Assembly: GCF_000485595.1 (NCBI RefSeq)
Contig: NW_014577095.1
Coordinates: 493,799 to 557,798 of the forward strand
DNA from: Priapulus caudatus
Taxonomy: Eukaryota; Priapulida; Priapulimorpha; Priapulimorphida; Priapulidae
Direction of reading: 5' to 3'
DNA: 64,000 bases
Part shown: positions 23,286 through 36,346 of the stretch, in pieces
Layout of the letters: each line of letters opens with the position of its first letter
Numbering within the stretch: the stretch's first letter is position 1
Translations under genes and position numbers: made by a program
The notes under the pieces: model-generated
Database searches by the model: none
The model's input: only the letters and a program-made list of their open reading frames with translations
What the model was told of the DNA's origin: nothing

Positions 23286-25258
23286 GTTCGGCATTGCGAA
23301 TGAGTTCACGCGCGACTTCATCGTGGCATAACTCTCATGCGCGAATACCAGGATTAGAAATTATGCAAATGAGGGCAGCAATGTTCAGTTACAGCCACAC
23401 TGTAAACGTCGCCATCAGGCTCTGGCCGATCTGTTGCCATGGTTACAACCATATCTTGGGGAGGAGGGCGAGTTTCCCCCCCCCAAATATTCACAATATT
23501 TGTTAGACTAATAGAAATTGCTGATGATGGTCGCGTAGCGGTTTCACCTTTACATATCTACGGTTTTACCTCCTGCATCCGTGGATTCAACGGGGGCGTA
23601 TGAAAATGTTTATGTACTTCTTATTCTGGATGGGGTATTATTCTGAAGTTACCTATTGTGGATAATCGGATAGCGCATAGAAAGCTACAAGCCAGTATGG
23701 ACCTGGTCGGAGGCATATCCGCCATTTCAGTTGAATATGTGTTTACTATAGGGTTTTTATAGTAGTGGTAATAGTTTTGTGCATACAAACGTGCGTGTTG
23801 TATGCGCACGTGTGCGTGTGGGCGTGCATGAGTGTAAGCGAAACATTACTGGTACAGTGAGATATCATCGATGCAGTTTCTGTGCAGTTTTCATGCAGAA
23901 TTAAGTACGTGGGCACGCAATTAGTATTGGACACACACTCAATGGGCCAACCTAATATGTCGGCTTTACAGCAATTTTACCGTTAATCTACGAACCGTGT
24001 TGTCATGTAGAATATATGCCAATATCATAAGCTGTGAGCCGAGCGCTTCAATCTTTCACGTCCTTTATAAATGTCTGCAATGGTCTGCTCGAGCAATTAT
24101 TGCCAAACTAATAAATTCCGTAGATTTAAAATTGGTCAAATCTTGATTGATTATAAATATTTGCTGAACTGTTTAAGGAAGCGTATGAACTAGTTGCGCA
24201 TATATGAGACACGAGTGTTGCAACTTCTGAGACGTTACAGGCGGAGCGAATTAAGCTCATTTGCCTAAGCTTCTTTTGTATAGGTGTAATAGATGTCATA
24301 TATTACAGAAATTTAATATTTTTCTAATACTTGTCGGCATGTCACACTAGCAATATTGATGCAGTGCCGCATCGAAAAAAAAACATGTATATACTTTACT
24401 ATGTTGAATTGTATAAATACGCGATTGAGTACATGTGCGCGTGCGTACGTGCGTTCGTGAGTGTGTACGTGTGTGCGTTCGTGTGTGCATGCACTGCTTT
24501 CATAATGCCTTCTGCTCAATCTACTTCCCCTAGAAATCTGGACCATGTATTCTTAAACAGTCATTTAATGTTCTTTTCATATTCTTTGAATGAAAGCAAT
24601 AATCAGGCTTCATTCTCAAACGGTAAAAGATTAAATGACATGGTCATCTATCCTTTCCGAGCAATTGAATTACTGAGCCTTCGCGCTTTCTCTCAGCAAT
24701 TGATTCCTTCTCAATTTTATTTTGTATATCTGCCACAATCAATCAAGAGTCGGTGAAATATCTCTACGATTCATTCTTACTGAATTCGATCAGCGGCGCC
24801 ACGGCAATTTATCACGCAATCTAATTCACTCATGAACATATTCGGACAAAAGCGTTTCGTTATTCAGCTCGGTGGATCGCATATAGTTTGTGCTGGCTGC
24901 TGCTTTGCACCCGATCCGTGGCTGATTGTGTGCGTCCGTGTAAACGGTATCCCCTGTACCGCATACATTGACGCGGATATCACTGTTTTCCTATGTGTTA
25001 GTTAAGCCGGTACTGCTGTCGTCGGTGGACTTTCAAGCTTTTAACGTGGCACTTCATACGTGCGTACACTTAGCACCGATATAGAGCAGAGAGTAACTGA
25101 GCCGCTGGGGGGTTATGGTAAACGGACAGACTTGCTGTGCTTACACGCGTGCGTGCTAAAACCTATCCACAAATCCCAAGTTATAAACCTGCGGAATAGG
25201 AGGTGGCGAAAAAAGCATAATCGAAATATGAATCTCGATATATATATCCCCACTACGC

Positions 25259-25305
<47 letters not shown>

Positions 25306-26340
25306 CGTTCGCTCCGTTTGTGTTTGTCTAGTCTCAGACTTCCTTACTTATATACTCCCTCTCCTCCCCGCGCGTTACGCGTACAGAGCGCCGTGCCATG
25401 TATATTTTTACTCAGCACCTCAGCGGGAAGGAAATAATGAGATAAATAGAACAAGAAAACTCGAGATCGGGCATTAGCGAGTGAACATGTGTACGTTCTC
25501 CGAAAGTCGATCCACGCGGCTTGGTGCGTGCACTACAACACTCTTCGAAAACTAAAATGCAGGTCATGCGGGCAGTTTCTACGCGTGTACGTACGTATGC
25601 ATGCCCGCATGTTTCCGCGCCACCGATCTGTTCGTGAAACCCTGTACTCCACGCTCCATGCGTCACTCTGCACCAACAACTCTCCTGCAGAACTAATACC
25701 CACGTCGTGTTGCAGGCGCGGAAGACTCGGATTTCGAAGGAAAAATCAAGGACACGGTAGCATTTCCGCCAGTAGGCGAGCGGGCAGTTATTTCCATGCA
25801 TTGGAAATGTGCGCTGTAGGAACGCGTTCTCTCTCCGAAATATCGCCGTAAGACTAGTTATACGTTCTATTCTTACACGGCGTGGCCCGATTCTGCCATC
25901 TTTGAACTGCACTCTCGAACCTGTAAGGCATCGAAACACGAAAACACGGTGGCCACTCAGTCGACCACGAAACCGATGAGAGCCATCTGACGAGTTACGG
26001 GGAAGGCTTGACCTCAAGTCCTCACCAGCATCTAACAGTAGCAGTAGGCAAGTAGCATCTAAGTACTCTCATGCGCTCTCATGAACGCGCCACCTCGTCG
26101 CGCGGGGTTTTCGACGTGAACTCCGTTGGATCAGGGAGCGGCAGATTTTTTTCCCGCACTTACACGTGAATGTTTTTACATAAATCTAGACGCACGATGC
26201 GGCTACAATCACGTAAGAGGCGCTGGAGATGCGAGCGCTGTAGGTAATGGTGTTTATACGATTTCTCCTAGGCTATCCTCTCGAGAGCTCAGCCGCTAAG
26301 ATTTACTCAACACTGCGGTGCCGTGACATCACACGCACGG
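23286..26340. other. No recognisable gene; (CT)n at 25261
   Basis: Single-copy sequence with short TGCG tracts (24430-24495) and a clean (CT)n at 25261-25301. A 201-codon minus-strand frame at 25412-26017 has no domain I recognise. The region lies downstream of the NCX splice donor and is most simply intronic. Confidence 0.5.
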
Positions 26341-26344
26341 CCGA

Positions 26345-26589
26345 CGCGCGCTACACATACGCGCACGCGCACACTTACGCACACACACAGGCTGGCAGGC
26401 ACGCACGCACGCACGCAAGTCACACACATACGCCCCCCCCACACACACACCACATACGCATGTATGCACACACACACACACACACACACACCCTACACGC
26501 ACGCACACGCCATACACACACAAGCACGCACGCAGCCACACACGCATGCACACGCACTCACGCGCGCACGCACATACACCCACCCACGC

Positions 26590-26620
<31 letters not shown>

Positions 26621-26640
26621 GGCGGGCGGGCACCCACGCA
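26345..26640. repeat. CA/CG alternating tract next to the NCX splice donor
   Basis: CACACA, CGCACG and CCCACC repeats stop about 25 bp from the NCX donor at 26664. In the NCX pre-mRNA (minus strand) this is a GU/GCGU-rich segment just inside the intron. Confidence 0.9.
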
Positions 26641-26664
26641 TGTAAATGCAAGAAACATACTCAC

Positions 26665-28397
26665 TCGGTCTGGTCGTTAACAAACATGATCTCGTCTCCC
26701 TCGAGCTTGAAGTCCTGTCCCTTCTTCGCCGTGCCGTTCTCGGTGCGGTACGTGAGCCGCACCCTGCCGCGTGCGCCGCTGTGCCGATTCACCTTGATCT
26801 TCGCCTGCCCGATCGACTCCACGATCTCGTACTGCGCCTGCTCGAACGTGAACACGCCATGATGGTCGTCGTCAAGGATCATGACGGTGGCGACGAACGG
26901 CATGACGAGCTTGGCGCGCGGCTGCGCCGCCAGTCCGTTCTGCATGAGCACGCCGTCGGGGTCGCCGACGCGCACGTTGGAGAGATGAACGTAGAAGTGC
27001 TCGTCCTCCTCGAACACCTCGTCGTCGACGATGTTGATGGGGATCGTCTTGCGTGACTCTCCCGGCTTGAAGACGAGCGTGCCCTCGGTGAACTCGTAGT
27101 CGGTGACGGCGTTCGCTGTCGCGTCCTCGGTCTTGTAGTCGACGTAGACGGTCGTGTCGGTCTCTCCGCCCTCGCGCGCCACGCTCAGCACGCACGTGCC
27201 GACGTTCTCGAAGACGGTGTAGTGCGCCGGGTCGAAGCAGACGCGGGTGAGGTGCTCATCCATCTCCTCCGTCTTCACCTCGGAGAGGTGGCCCTGATCG
27301 ATCGCCTCTATCTTCTTCTTCGAGATGACGTTGCCGCCGCCGGTGAGCTTGCGCGTCGCCTGGATGCGGTAGAAGGCGCGCGACTTGGGGCCGCGGTTCA
27401 TCACCTCGTAGTTGGCCATGTGCTGCAGCGTCTCCATGTCGGCGTCGGGATGCTTCTTGCGCAGCTCGCGCAGCACCTGGATGTACTCGCGCCGCGTCGT
27501 CTCGAACTCCTGCAGCTCCTCCCACTCGCGCGCCGACATCGTGTTCATCATCTCCGTCGGGATGTGGTCGATCTTGCCGTCGACGAGATCCAGCTCGGTC
27601 TCGGCGCCCTCTCCCGACAGCACGACGGCCTTGCCGCGGCTGCCGCGGTATCGCTTCGGGATAAACTTGCCGTAGAGCTTCTGGTCGGCGAAGTAGGCGG
27701 TGCCGACGATCAGCGGGAAGCAGAGAAGCGTGACGAGACCCTCCCAGATGTCGACGCGGCGCGGCGTGATGACGTCGATGATCAGGTAGAGCCAGATGTA
27801 GGCGAAGATGCTCCACGAGGCCGTGATGAAGAACACGTTGAGGTGCTTCTGTCGGCGCAGCTCCGACGACGGCACGACCCACACGCAGATGCCGAGGATG
27901 ATGAAGAGGTTGAAGGCGGCCGAGCCGACGATCGTACCCGGTCCGAGGTCACCCGCCTTAAAATTGTTGCCGACGATCTCAATGACGGACAGCATGATCT
28001 CGGGAGCGGACGAGCCGAGCGCCATCAGAGTCAGGTTGGAGACGGTCTCGTTCCAGATGCGCACGTTCACAACCTGCTTGTCACCGTTCGGTCGCGCGAT
28101 GGTCACCTGCTTCTCCTGCGACGTGATCACCTCGATGGCGGCCATGAAGCGGTCGGCGATGATTGACACGCCGAGGAACATGTAGGCGAGCGCGACGAAG
28201 TAGACGATGGCTCGCGCCGCCGAGTCGCCCGTAGAGAGATCAATCTGCGGCTCCCACACGGGCAGCATGAGGCCCGGCTTGCAGACGACGTCGGCGCCCG
28301 GGCACGTGCCGTTGATCAGTTTCTTCGCATCGCCGCCCGACGCCAGCGCGCACACGACGACGAGACACAGGAGCATTCGTTCCCGTCGACCCGCCAT
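26665..28397 (-). CDS. Na+/Ca2+ exchanger (NCX/SLC8 family), large N-terminal coding exon
   Basis: This exon encodes about 578 N-terminal residues of a plasma-membrane Na+/Ca2+ exchanger, which extrudes Ca2+ using the Na+ gradient. It has a signal peptide (1-24), membrane segments from about residue 63, and the alpha-1 repeat with [14 protein letters not shown] (121-134) and [12 protein letters not shown] (154-165). A basic XIP-like autoinhibitory segment follows near 240-256. In the cytosolic loop, Calx-beta domain CBD1 spans about 387-512 with acidic Ca2+-site residues [10 protein letters not shown] (457-466). CBD2 begins at [10 protein letters not shown] (509-518) and is cut at FVNDQTE. 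The start ATG is in a good context (AACATGG). The exon ends in a GTGAGTAT donor at 26664, splitting codon 578, at the position where vertebrate NCX exon 2 ends before the alternatively spliced region. The remaining exons (rest of CBD2, alpha-2 repeat) are not found in the window. The exon is far more GC-rich than its flanks. Confidence 0.96.
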
Positions 28398-28442
28398 GTT
28401 TTCCAGCGGAGGGAAACGTTCGTAGGAAAAGTCTGCTGGGCG

Positions 28443-28450
28443 ATTTTATA
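28443..28450 (-). promoter_or_regulatory. Possible TATA box upstream of the NCX start
   Basis: On the minus strand TATAAAAT lies about 46 bp upstream of the NCX ATG. If functional, it would give a very short 5' UTR. Alternatively the leader is spliced and this is coincidental, since a possible acceptor CCCAGCAG ends at 28433. Confidence 0.25.
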
Positions 28451-28459
28451 GGCGATTAT

Positions 28460-30840
28460 AGTCCGTGAATTAAACCGGATATCTGAAAACGAATAATAAC
28501 GCATTTAATCACATCAGCAGTTATAATCTCGATAATCGGATTCAGACTCATAGATACAACCTCGCCATCTTCGGTTACGGTTGTTGGCATCAGGGGTTCT
28601 GTACATAAACGCGCTGATTGAAAAGCACGCGGGAATCTGCGTTGCCATACGTTTCGCATCGACATCATGGCATCATCTTCATATAGATTACTGTAGTTGT
28701 TGATTGCCGGCTACACACTGCAGAGGGGCGTAATTACTGCAGCTGCAACACAAAGCCAGAGATGCCCATCACGCAGACTGTGACGTAATCGGCTAGCGTC
28801 GGTATTACCGGCGCACAGCGGCGCACCACACCTCCGTATAAACGTTGAGAGGTGCTGAACACGGGCAGTGTATGCTTCTTACATATTAAAATATTATACG
28901 AAACGTATATATTCATCTATAATAAATGCCGGGCGATGTATGTACAATGTACGTACGTGCGTGGATACACACAGACAGCGATGCGTGTTCCCGCCAATCA
29001 TCCAATCAGCAATTACTGTTGTTTTAAACAGAGAACGCGGTTTTGCCAATCGTATTTGCACGATCCATTCCATACATCGACGAGAGGGGAGAGGAGAATT
29101 TGGGGGGGAGAGATGGGCAGTCAGGCAGAATTTTCCCGCACGCATACATGATGCAGGCATGCTTGTTGTACGCCTAGTGCGGCTACAGCATGAAAACAAG
29201 TCTGAAAGATTCTGAAGTCTGTTACAATCTGTGGCCATAAGAACGGATGTTTGCAAAAAGCTATGTTCATAAGAACCGTGATGCTTTTTCGCCCAGTATT
29301 ATGCACGTGCAGTATACGTTCTCGTTCTGCGCCGATCGAGCATAAATGTAAACGCACAATTAACGCCTTCTGTACATGTTCGTAAAAACACATCGATGTT
29401 AACTATGGATTTCGGTACTACAAGCATTTCCACTTGCCCGCCATTAACATAATTCCGGACTTGAGTGATAAGGTTTTATTTAAATTTAACTAGTTATTCT
29501 TTCCTTGTTTAAGCTCATGTATGAAGGAGCATATGATTAACATATAACACACATTCTACAGAACAAATTGTCGCTAAATTTAAATTATTTAGTTCTCCCT
29601 TCGCTTTCACTTAGTTTAAAAGAAACTTGCACTAATTAAGACTATACGTTTATTTGTAATTTTGCTGCCAGACCGCTTGCCAATATCTTTATACCTAGTT
29701 GTCTTATGTATATAGATGAGTTCCATATAAGATTGTTACGTTGACGTATCTTACATCTGGCCTTCAAATCGTATATATATACTTCAAGTACCTCACGACT
29801 TTCGACTGTACAACATTTCATTCGGATAGCTCCACGCGCCGTGCGTTACTGGTTAGACTCGAGTAGGAATGGTTAGCATTCTGGCTTCTTACTTGTGGCA
29901 CTCTGGACTTTCGACTGACATTTCAGTATTTCGATTACAACCTCGCGGTCAGTGATGCTGTGCCCTTAGGCAGGACACGGTATTCGTATTTTCTCAGAGA
30001 GGGGAGAGACTTTCATATGTCTCTAGTTGAAAGATCAGGCTCCTCCGTGTCTGTCTATTTACAAATTGACCTTAGGGAAGGCATGGTACCTGCTCCTCCT
30101 ACCTCGCCAGAAACGGAGAAAGGGAAGTAAAGCAGCCTATCTCTATTATGGTGACTCTCACACTGCGTCATTACACGAGAAACCGCGGTCGATGCGCCAC
30201 TATGATCGAGGTCAAATTTAGTACCCCCCCCCCACCCCACCACGCACCCATTACTGGGTCGTACCAAAGTTTCCGTAGAACTAAAAAAACGGGAAGCGCC
30301 GAGGCAATCCCAGGTTAACTGCACACCCTCGCCGTCTCTCACGCGGATTCTTGTTTTTCATCCGCCTGTGAAAGAAGACGCTAGTGAGACGGATCGAGTG
30401 CTTTAAATAGGACGCCCCTGCTGCGATTCCACTCAACTGGAACGCCAACCCTCCTGTACGTTTATATGTGGTCGAAGCTTCCCTACACATAGCTACGGGT
30501 TGACGCTGATCATACATTCGTTTTCGCTTATATCTATAGGGAAGACACGACTCGAGAGTATGGGCAGTGAAAGGTTAGCAGCTTTAGAAAAATGCTCCGT
30601 CGCTAGCTGTTCTCTGTTAATATAACTACTAATTTGTGTCTTCCCACTCGCTGTGGCTTCCTTCTTTGAGACTACTAACTGCTGCCTTCCCATACGCCGT
30701 TACTGTGCCTTCCCTAAATCTACAAACTTGTATTATCCAATACGGTCTGACTCATACTATTCTTGCTGTAGCTACGAGTCTTTTTTCCCACGCGCGCTGG
30801 CTTCCTTTTCTAAAGGTACAAACCGGTGTCTTCGCACACG
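28460..30840. other. No recognisable gene upstream of NCX
   Basis: AT-rich single-copy DNA. Non-coding 5' exons of NCX could lie here but cannot be identified by eye. Confidence 0.5.
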
Positions 30841-30844
30841 TTTT

Positions 30845-32800
30845 GGCTGTTCTCACTCACACTCTAGCTATGTTCTCACTCACACTCTAGCTATGTTCTC
30901 ACTCACACTCTAGCTATGTTCTCACTCACACTCTAGCTGTGTCCTCACACAACGCTGCTATCCTCTATGTTCTCATTCACACTCTACCTATGTTCTGCAC
31001 ACACGCTCTGAGGCTATGTTCTCACTTACACTGGGATATCAGCTATGTTCTCAACGCACAGCACTCCAGCTATGTCTCACCTCACGACTCTAGCTATGTT
31101 CCTCACTCGACCAGCTCTAGGCTATGTTCTCACTCACACTCTACGCTAGATGTTCGGGCCACTTACACCTGCTAGGCTATGCTTCATCGACTCACGCTCT
31201 ATCTGTGCTCATAACACGGCTCTAGCTGTGCCCTTCCACTCACGCTCTATCTGTGTCTTCAAGCACACGGCTCTAGCTATGTTCTCAACTCACACTCTAG
31301 CTATGTTCTCACTCAACATCTCTAGCTATGTCTCACTCACACTCTAGCTATGTTCTCACTCACACGTCTAGCTATTTCTGCAGCTCACACATACTAGTTC
31401 TGCACTCTCAACACTCTAGCTTTATGTTCTCACTCACACTCATTAGCTATGTCTCACTCACAGCTCTACTATGTCTCACTTACAATCTATGCTAGTTCTC
31501 ACTCACGGCTCTATCTGTTGGTTGCCTATCATACACGGCTCATACTGCTGCCCTCCACTCACGGACTCATCTGTGTCTTCGCACACGCTCTAGCTGCGGT
31601 TCTCACTCACGCTCTGGCTGTCGTCTGCGCCCACACGCTCTAGCTGTGCCCTCACTCAACGCTACTATCTTGTGTCCTCACACCACGCTCTTAAGGCTGC
31701 GTCCCCTCACTTCACGCTCATGGCTGTGCCTTCATACAGCTCTAGCTGTGTCCTAACTCAACGCCTTCTATACTGTGTCTTCACACAAACGCTCTAGCTG
31801 TGTCTCAACACAACGCTCTAGCTGTGCCCTCACGTCATTGCTCTATTTGTGTCCTCACACACAGCTCTAGCTGGGTCCTAACTCTACGCTCTATCTCGTG
31901 TCTTCACACACGCGTCTAGCTGTGCCCTCCACTCACCGCTCTAATTTGTGTCTTCCACACGCGCTCTAGCTGTGCCGCTCTACACACCTCTAGCCTGTGT
32001 CCTCACTCACGGCGTCTATCTGTGTCTTCCGCACACGCTCAGCTGCGTTTCTCACTCACGCTGCTGGCTGTCTCTTCGCCACACGCATCTAGCTGTGCCC
32101 AGTCACTCACGCTCTAATCTGTGTCTCAACGCACGCTCTAAGCTTGCGTCCTCACTCACAGCTCTGGGCTGTCGCTTCAATACACGCTTAGCGTGATGTC
32201 CTAAACTCACGCCTTCGTGTCTTCACACACGCTCTATCTGTTGCCCTCACACACGCTCTATCTTGTCTTCAGCACACCACTCTATCTGTGGCCTCACAGA
32301 CGCTCTGGCTGTGGCCTTCATACACGCTCTAGCTGTGTCCTCACTCACGCTCTAGCTGTGGTCCTCAACACACGCTCGTATCTGTGTCGCTCACACACGG
32401 CTCTATCTGTGTTCTTCACACACGCTCTAGCGTGTCCCTCACTCACGCTCCTAGATCTGTGCCCTCACACCACCCGCTCTAGGCTGTGTCTTCAACACAG
32501 CCTCTATCTGGTCTTCACACACGCTCCCGTGGCTGTGCTTCACACTCTACTTTCACACAACAGCTCTAGCTGTGTTCACACACGCCTGCTGGTCTTCAGT
32601 CGGTCTTCACTCACGCTCTATCTGTGTGCCTCACTTCACGCTCATTATCTGTGTCTTCACCACACGCTCATCTGTGTCTCACTCAGCGGCGTCTATCTGT
32701 GTCCTCACACACGCTGCATAAATCTGTGTCTTCACACACGCTCTATCTGTGTCTTCACACACGCTCTATCTGTGTCTTCACTCACGCTCTAGCTGTGTCG
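30845..32800. repeat. 23-bp minisatellite array, ~2 kb
   Basis: The first copies (30852-30935) are perfect repeats of CTCACTCACACTCTAGCTATGTT. Further right the unit shifts to forms with CTTCACACACGCTCTATCTGTGT. The last copies near 32735-32790 are clean again, and the middle is full of single-base indels. Confidence 0.9.
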
Positions 32801-32809
32801 TCACTCAAG

Positions 32810-33710
32810 CTTTGGCTCTGTGGCACGCACACACATTCCACTTCTTACACATCAGAAATTGTACGAATCTTTCCAATTTCCCGCAATCGACAACTTGCTT
32901 CTTTGATGTTGCCGCGCCGACGTGATAGCTGCTGTTTCACGCCGGAAGTAAGCTCGTACAGACACTGACATGCACGCAAGCGAGCCAACGTTTAATATCG
33001 GATTGTTTTGATCCATATCGACGTGAATGGTGGCAGTGTTAATTACCGTCAGCGTGCCAGCGCCCACACTAAAGATGAGTATTATACACTCCTGATGTCA
33101 TCATCGGTACGGCTTTAATTCACGCGAGCACGTCGATTGCAAGATCTACCACGGCGCGCTGAAATCGTTTATTTTTTAATTGCCGCACGTTTATTTTAAT
33201 GACACGGATAATTCGTCGTTATCGCTGTAGTGAGTATTTCACTTTTACGATGCACTACAGTGCGCTGTGGTAGTATATACAGTACACAGCCGGTTTTTCT
33301 GTGCGATGTTATTACAACCATGCGAACAATTAAGACCTGCTAAAGACGTTTATCTTCAGCAACTTTAACGAGATGGAGAAGAAAGTTGAATACAATTTCC
33401 TTCTATAGACACTTCACACTCTTTAGAAATTCGCCGTAATTTACTCGGACGATAATAGCAGTGCACATAGCAGCTACACTTGTACGCCATTTTACCTATT
33501 CAATTTTACAACGCGCTTTTAGAGCTGACGCACTGACAGTCGATATATGAATGAAATAACTCTCATGTCATACATGGCGTGCATTAGCGCCCACTATCCC
33601 TTGCAGTGCAGGTGTATTAGTAACACCATCCGCCCGACTTAACTTAGATGTTCCTCACTCTCAAGTTAGATCACTCTCTCATGCGATAACAGCTATCCAC
33701 CTACGTTCAC
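32810..33710. other. No recognisable gene
   Basis: Single-copy AT-rich sequence between two minisatellites. Nothing is supported here. Confidence 0.5.
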
Positions 33711-33714
33711 CACC

Positions 33715-33870
33715 CCCTCATACCATTAAAACTATCCCCCTCCTCCCACCATCCTCCTCTACGATAGCAACTATTACCCTCCCACCATCTTCCCCTACAA
33801 TAACAACTATTACCCTTCTCCCACCATCCACCCCTACAATAACAACTATTACCCTCCCACCATCCACCCA
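33715..33870. repeat. ~36-bp minisatellite, left copy
   Basis: About four units of CCACCCCTACAATAACAACT followed by ATTACCCTCCCACCAT. The same unit, with more copies, appears at 34892-35100 beyond the gap. Confidence 0.85.
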
Positions 33871-34747
33871 CACGACATCAAGAATAACCTGCGCTGACAA
33901 TTTTGAAATTGTATAAGTTGTGACAAAATATAACCGTTTATTAATCTGTCTTGTAATTACACGATGTCTAATCATAATTGGTAATTGGTTCATCTTCCAC
34001 GTAAAGCGTTAGCTTGTTTATGGTCGACATTATATTGATCGCCATACAATGGGTTCAATATGTAACAATAGGGTTTGTTATCAAGCACACTACTCTCATA
34101 AACAATTATACGAGCTTGTTAAATATTAACCTGTCGTAAACTTATAATGAAAGGAAAAAAATAATTGCCCCATATTCTATGAGACCAGCCCGTCATCTTT
34201 CTTTCCTACAAATTAATTCAGGATCCGAGTACTTCCCTAGGCAACGCAACATCAATATTACCATGCAATTTTCTCCCCGTTCTGCCATCAAGTAGCTCAT
34301 CCTCACCACAGGCACTTGGAACGTCTCAAAAAAAGGTAAATAAACACGAAATGTACCAAAGTCTTAATGGCGTCTATACTCTATTTCGCCTATAATCACC
34401 TGTAAATGCCGGTCTAATGCTCATCTGCAACACACAAGTACACCGCACCGCTCGCCCTGGCTGCGTGCACAAAAACATGAATAAGTTATTCTTGTCATGT
34501 TGTTTGTGCACGCAGCACAGGGCGGCGGGCGGTGTACTGTGTGTTGCAGATGAGCATTAGACCTGCTTTACAGGTGATTATGGCGCAAACAGAGTATAGA
34601 GAAGCATTAAGACTTTGGTACATTTCGTGTTTATTTACCTTTTTTTTTTTTTATTGAGACGTTCCAAGTGCCTGTGATCCTCACAGCGCTCGCGCTGACA
34701 TACGCGAGGGTATCTCGCGCGCGCTTCTCTCTCTCTCTCTCTCTCTC

Positions 34748-34785
<38 letters not shown>

Positions 34786-34866
34786 CACACACACACACAT
34801 CACCACACACACACACACACACACCACAAACACACCACACCACACACACACACACAGCACAACACA
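33870..34866. repeat. ~1-kb segment duplicated across the gap, left copy
   Basis: The sequence from the minisatellite through the 370-bp element, a CT-repeat and a CA-repeat is repeated in the same order at 35090-36165, with small indels. The arrangement around an N gap is most simply an unmerged overlap or second haplotype. Confidence 0.75.
34307..34676. mobile_element. 370-bp foldback MITE with 8-bp target-site duplication (hAT-like)
   Basis: The termini CACAGGCACTTGGAACGTCT and their reverse complement at the right end define inverted arms of roughly 170 bp around a short centre (about 34475-34505). The octamer ATCCTCAC directly flanks both ends (34299-34306 and 34677-34684). An exact 8-bp duplication is characteristic of hAT-superfamily insertion. 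There is no coding capacity, so mobilisation would need a transposase in trans. Confidence 0.85.
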
Positions 34867-34891
34867 NNNNNNNNNNNNNNNNNNNNNNNNN
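34867..34891. other. Assembly gap (25 N)
   Basis: This run of N separates a CA-repeat from a minisatellite and is flanked by duplicated sequence. Confidence 0.99.
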
Positions 34892-35100
34892 CATTACCCT
34901 CCCACCATCTTCCCCTACAATAACAACTATACCCTCCCCCACCATCTCCCTACAATAACAACTAGTACCCTCTCCACCATCCACCCCTACAATAACAACT
35001 ATTACCCTCCTCCCACCATCCACCCCTACAATACAACTATACTTACCCTCCCACCATCCCACCCCTACAATAACAACTATTACCCTCCCACCATCCACCC
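34892..35100. repeat. ~36-bp minisatellite, right copy
   Basis: About six units of the same repeat as 33715-33870, with indels. Confidence 0.85.
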
Positions 35101-35524
35101 ACACGACATCAAGAATAACCTGCGCTGACAATTTTGAAATTGTATAAGTTGTGACAAAATATAATCGTTTATAATCTGTCTTGTAATTACACGATGTCTA
35201 ATCATAATTGGTAATTGGTTCATCTCCACGTAAGCGTTAGCTTGTTTACGGTCGACATTATATTGATCGCCATACAATGGGTTCAATATGTAACAATAGG
35301 GTTTGTTATCAAGCACACTACTCTCATAAACAATTATACGAGCTTGTTAAATATTAACCTGTCGTAAACTTATATGAAAGAGCAAAAAATAAATTGCCCC
35401 ATATTCATGAGACCAGCCCGTCATCTTTCTTTCCTACAATTAATTCAGGATCCGAGTAACTTCCCTAGGCAACGCAACATCAATATTACTCCATGCAATT
35501 TTCTCCCCTGATATCACTCACCAC

Positions 35525-35903
35525 CTCAAGGCACTTGGAACGTCTAAAAAAAATGAGCTAAATAAACACGAAATGTACCAAGAGTCTTAATGGCGTCTAT
35601 ACTCTATTTCGCCTATAATCACCTGTAAATGCCGGTCTAATGCTCATCTGCAACACACAAGTACACCGCACCGTCGTCCCTGGCTGCGTGCACAAACAAC
35701 ATGAATAAGTTATTCTTGTCATGTTGTTTGTGCACGCCAGCACAGGGCGGCGCGGCGGTGTACTTGTGTGTTGCAGATGAGCATTAGACCTGCTTTACAG
35801 TGTGATTATGGGCGAATAGAGTATAGAGAAGCATTAAGACTTTGGTACATTTCGTGTTTATTTACCTTTTTTTTTTTTTATTGAGACGTTCCAAGTGCCT
35901 GTG
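35525..35903. mobile_element. Second copy of the 370-bp MITE (duplicated segment)
   Basis: Same element as 34307-34676 with scattered indels. The right flank ATCCTCAC is present, while the left flank is altered. It probably represents the same genomic locus assembled twice. Confidence 0.65.
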
Positions 35904-35949
35904 ATCCTCACAGCGCTCGCGCTGACATACGCGAGGGTATCTCGCGCGC

Positions 35950-36250
<301 letters not shown>

Positions 36251-36346
36251 CAAATGCATGTAGGCCTACTCACCTCACGGCGCACGGTGTGAACGCGGCA
36301 ACAGTGCGCGCGCGACTGATGCTGTGTTAGTCGTCTGCTAGGCGAG

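Noticed and set aside
25412-26017. 201-codon minus-strand open frame
   Set aside because: No recognisable domain and no sign of splice or promoter context. It lies in the probable NCX intron and such lengths occur by chance in GC-richer DNA.
27222-28166. Long plus-strand frames antisense to the NCX exon
   Set aside because: They are shadows produced by the GC-rich codon use of the real minus-strand exon.
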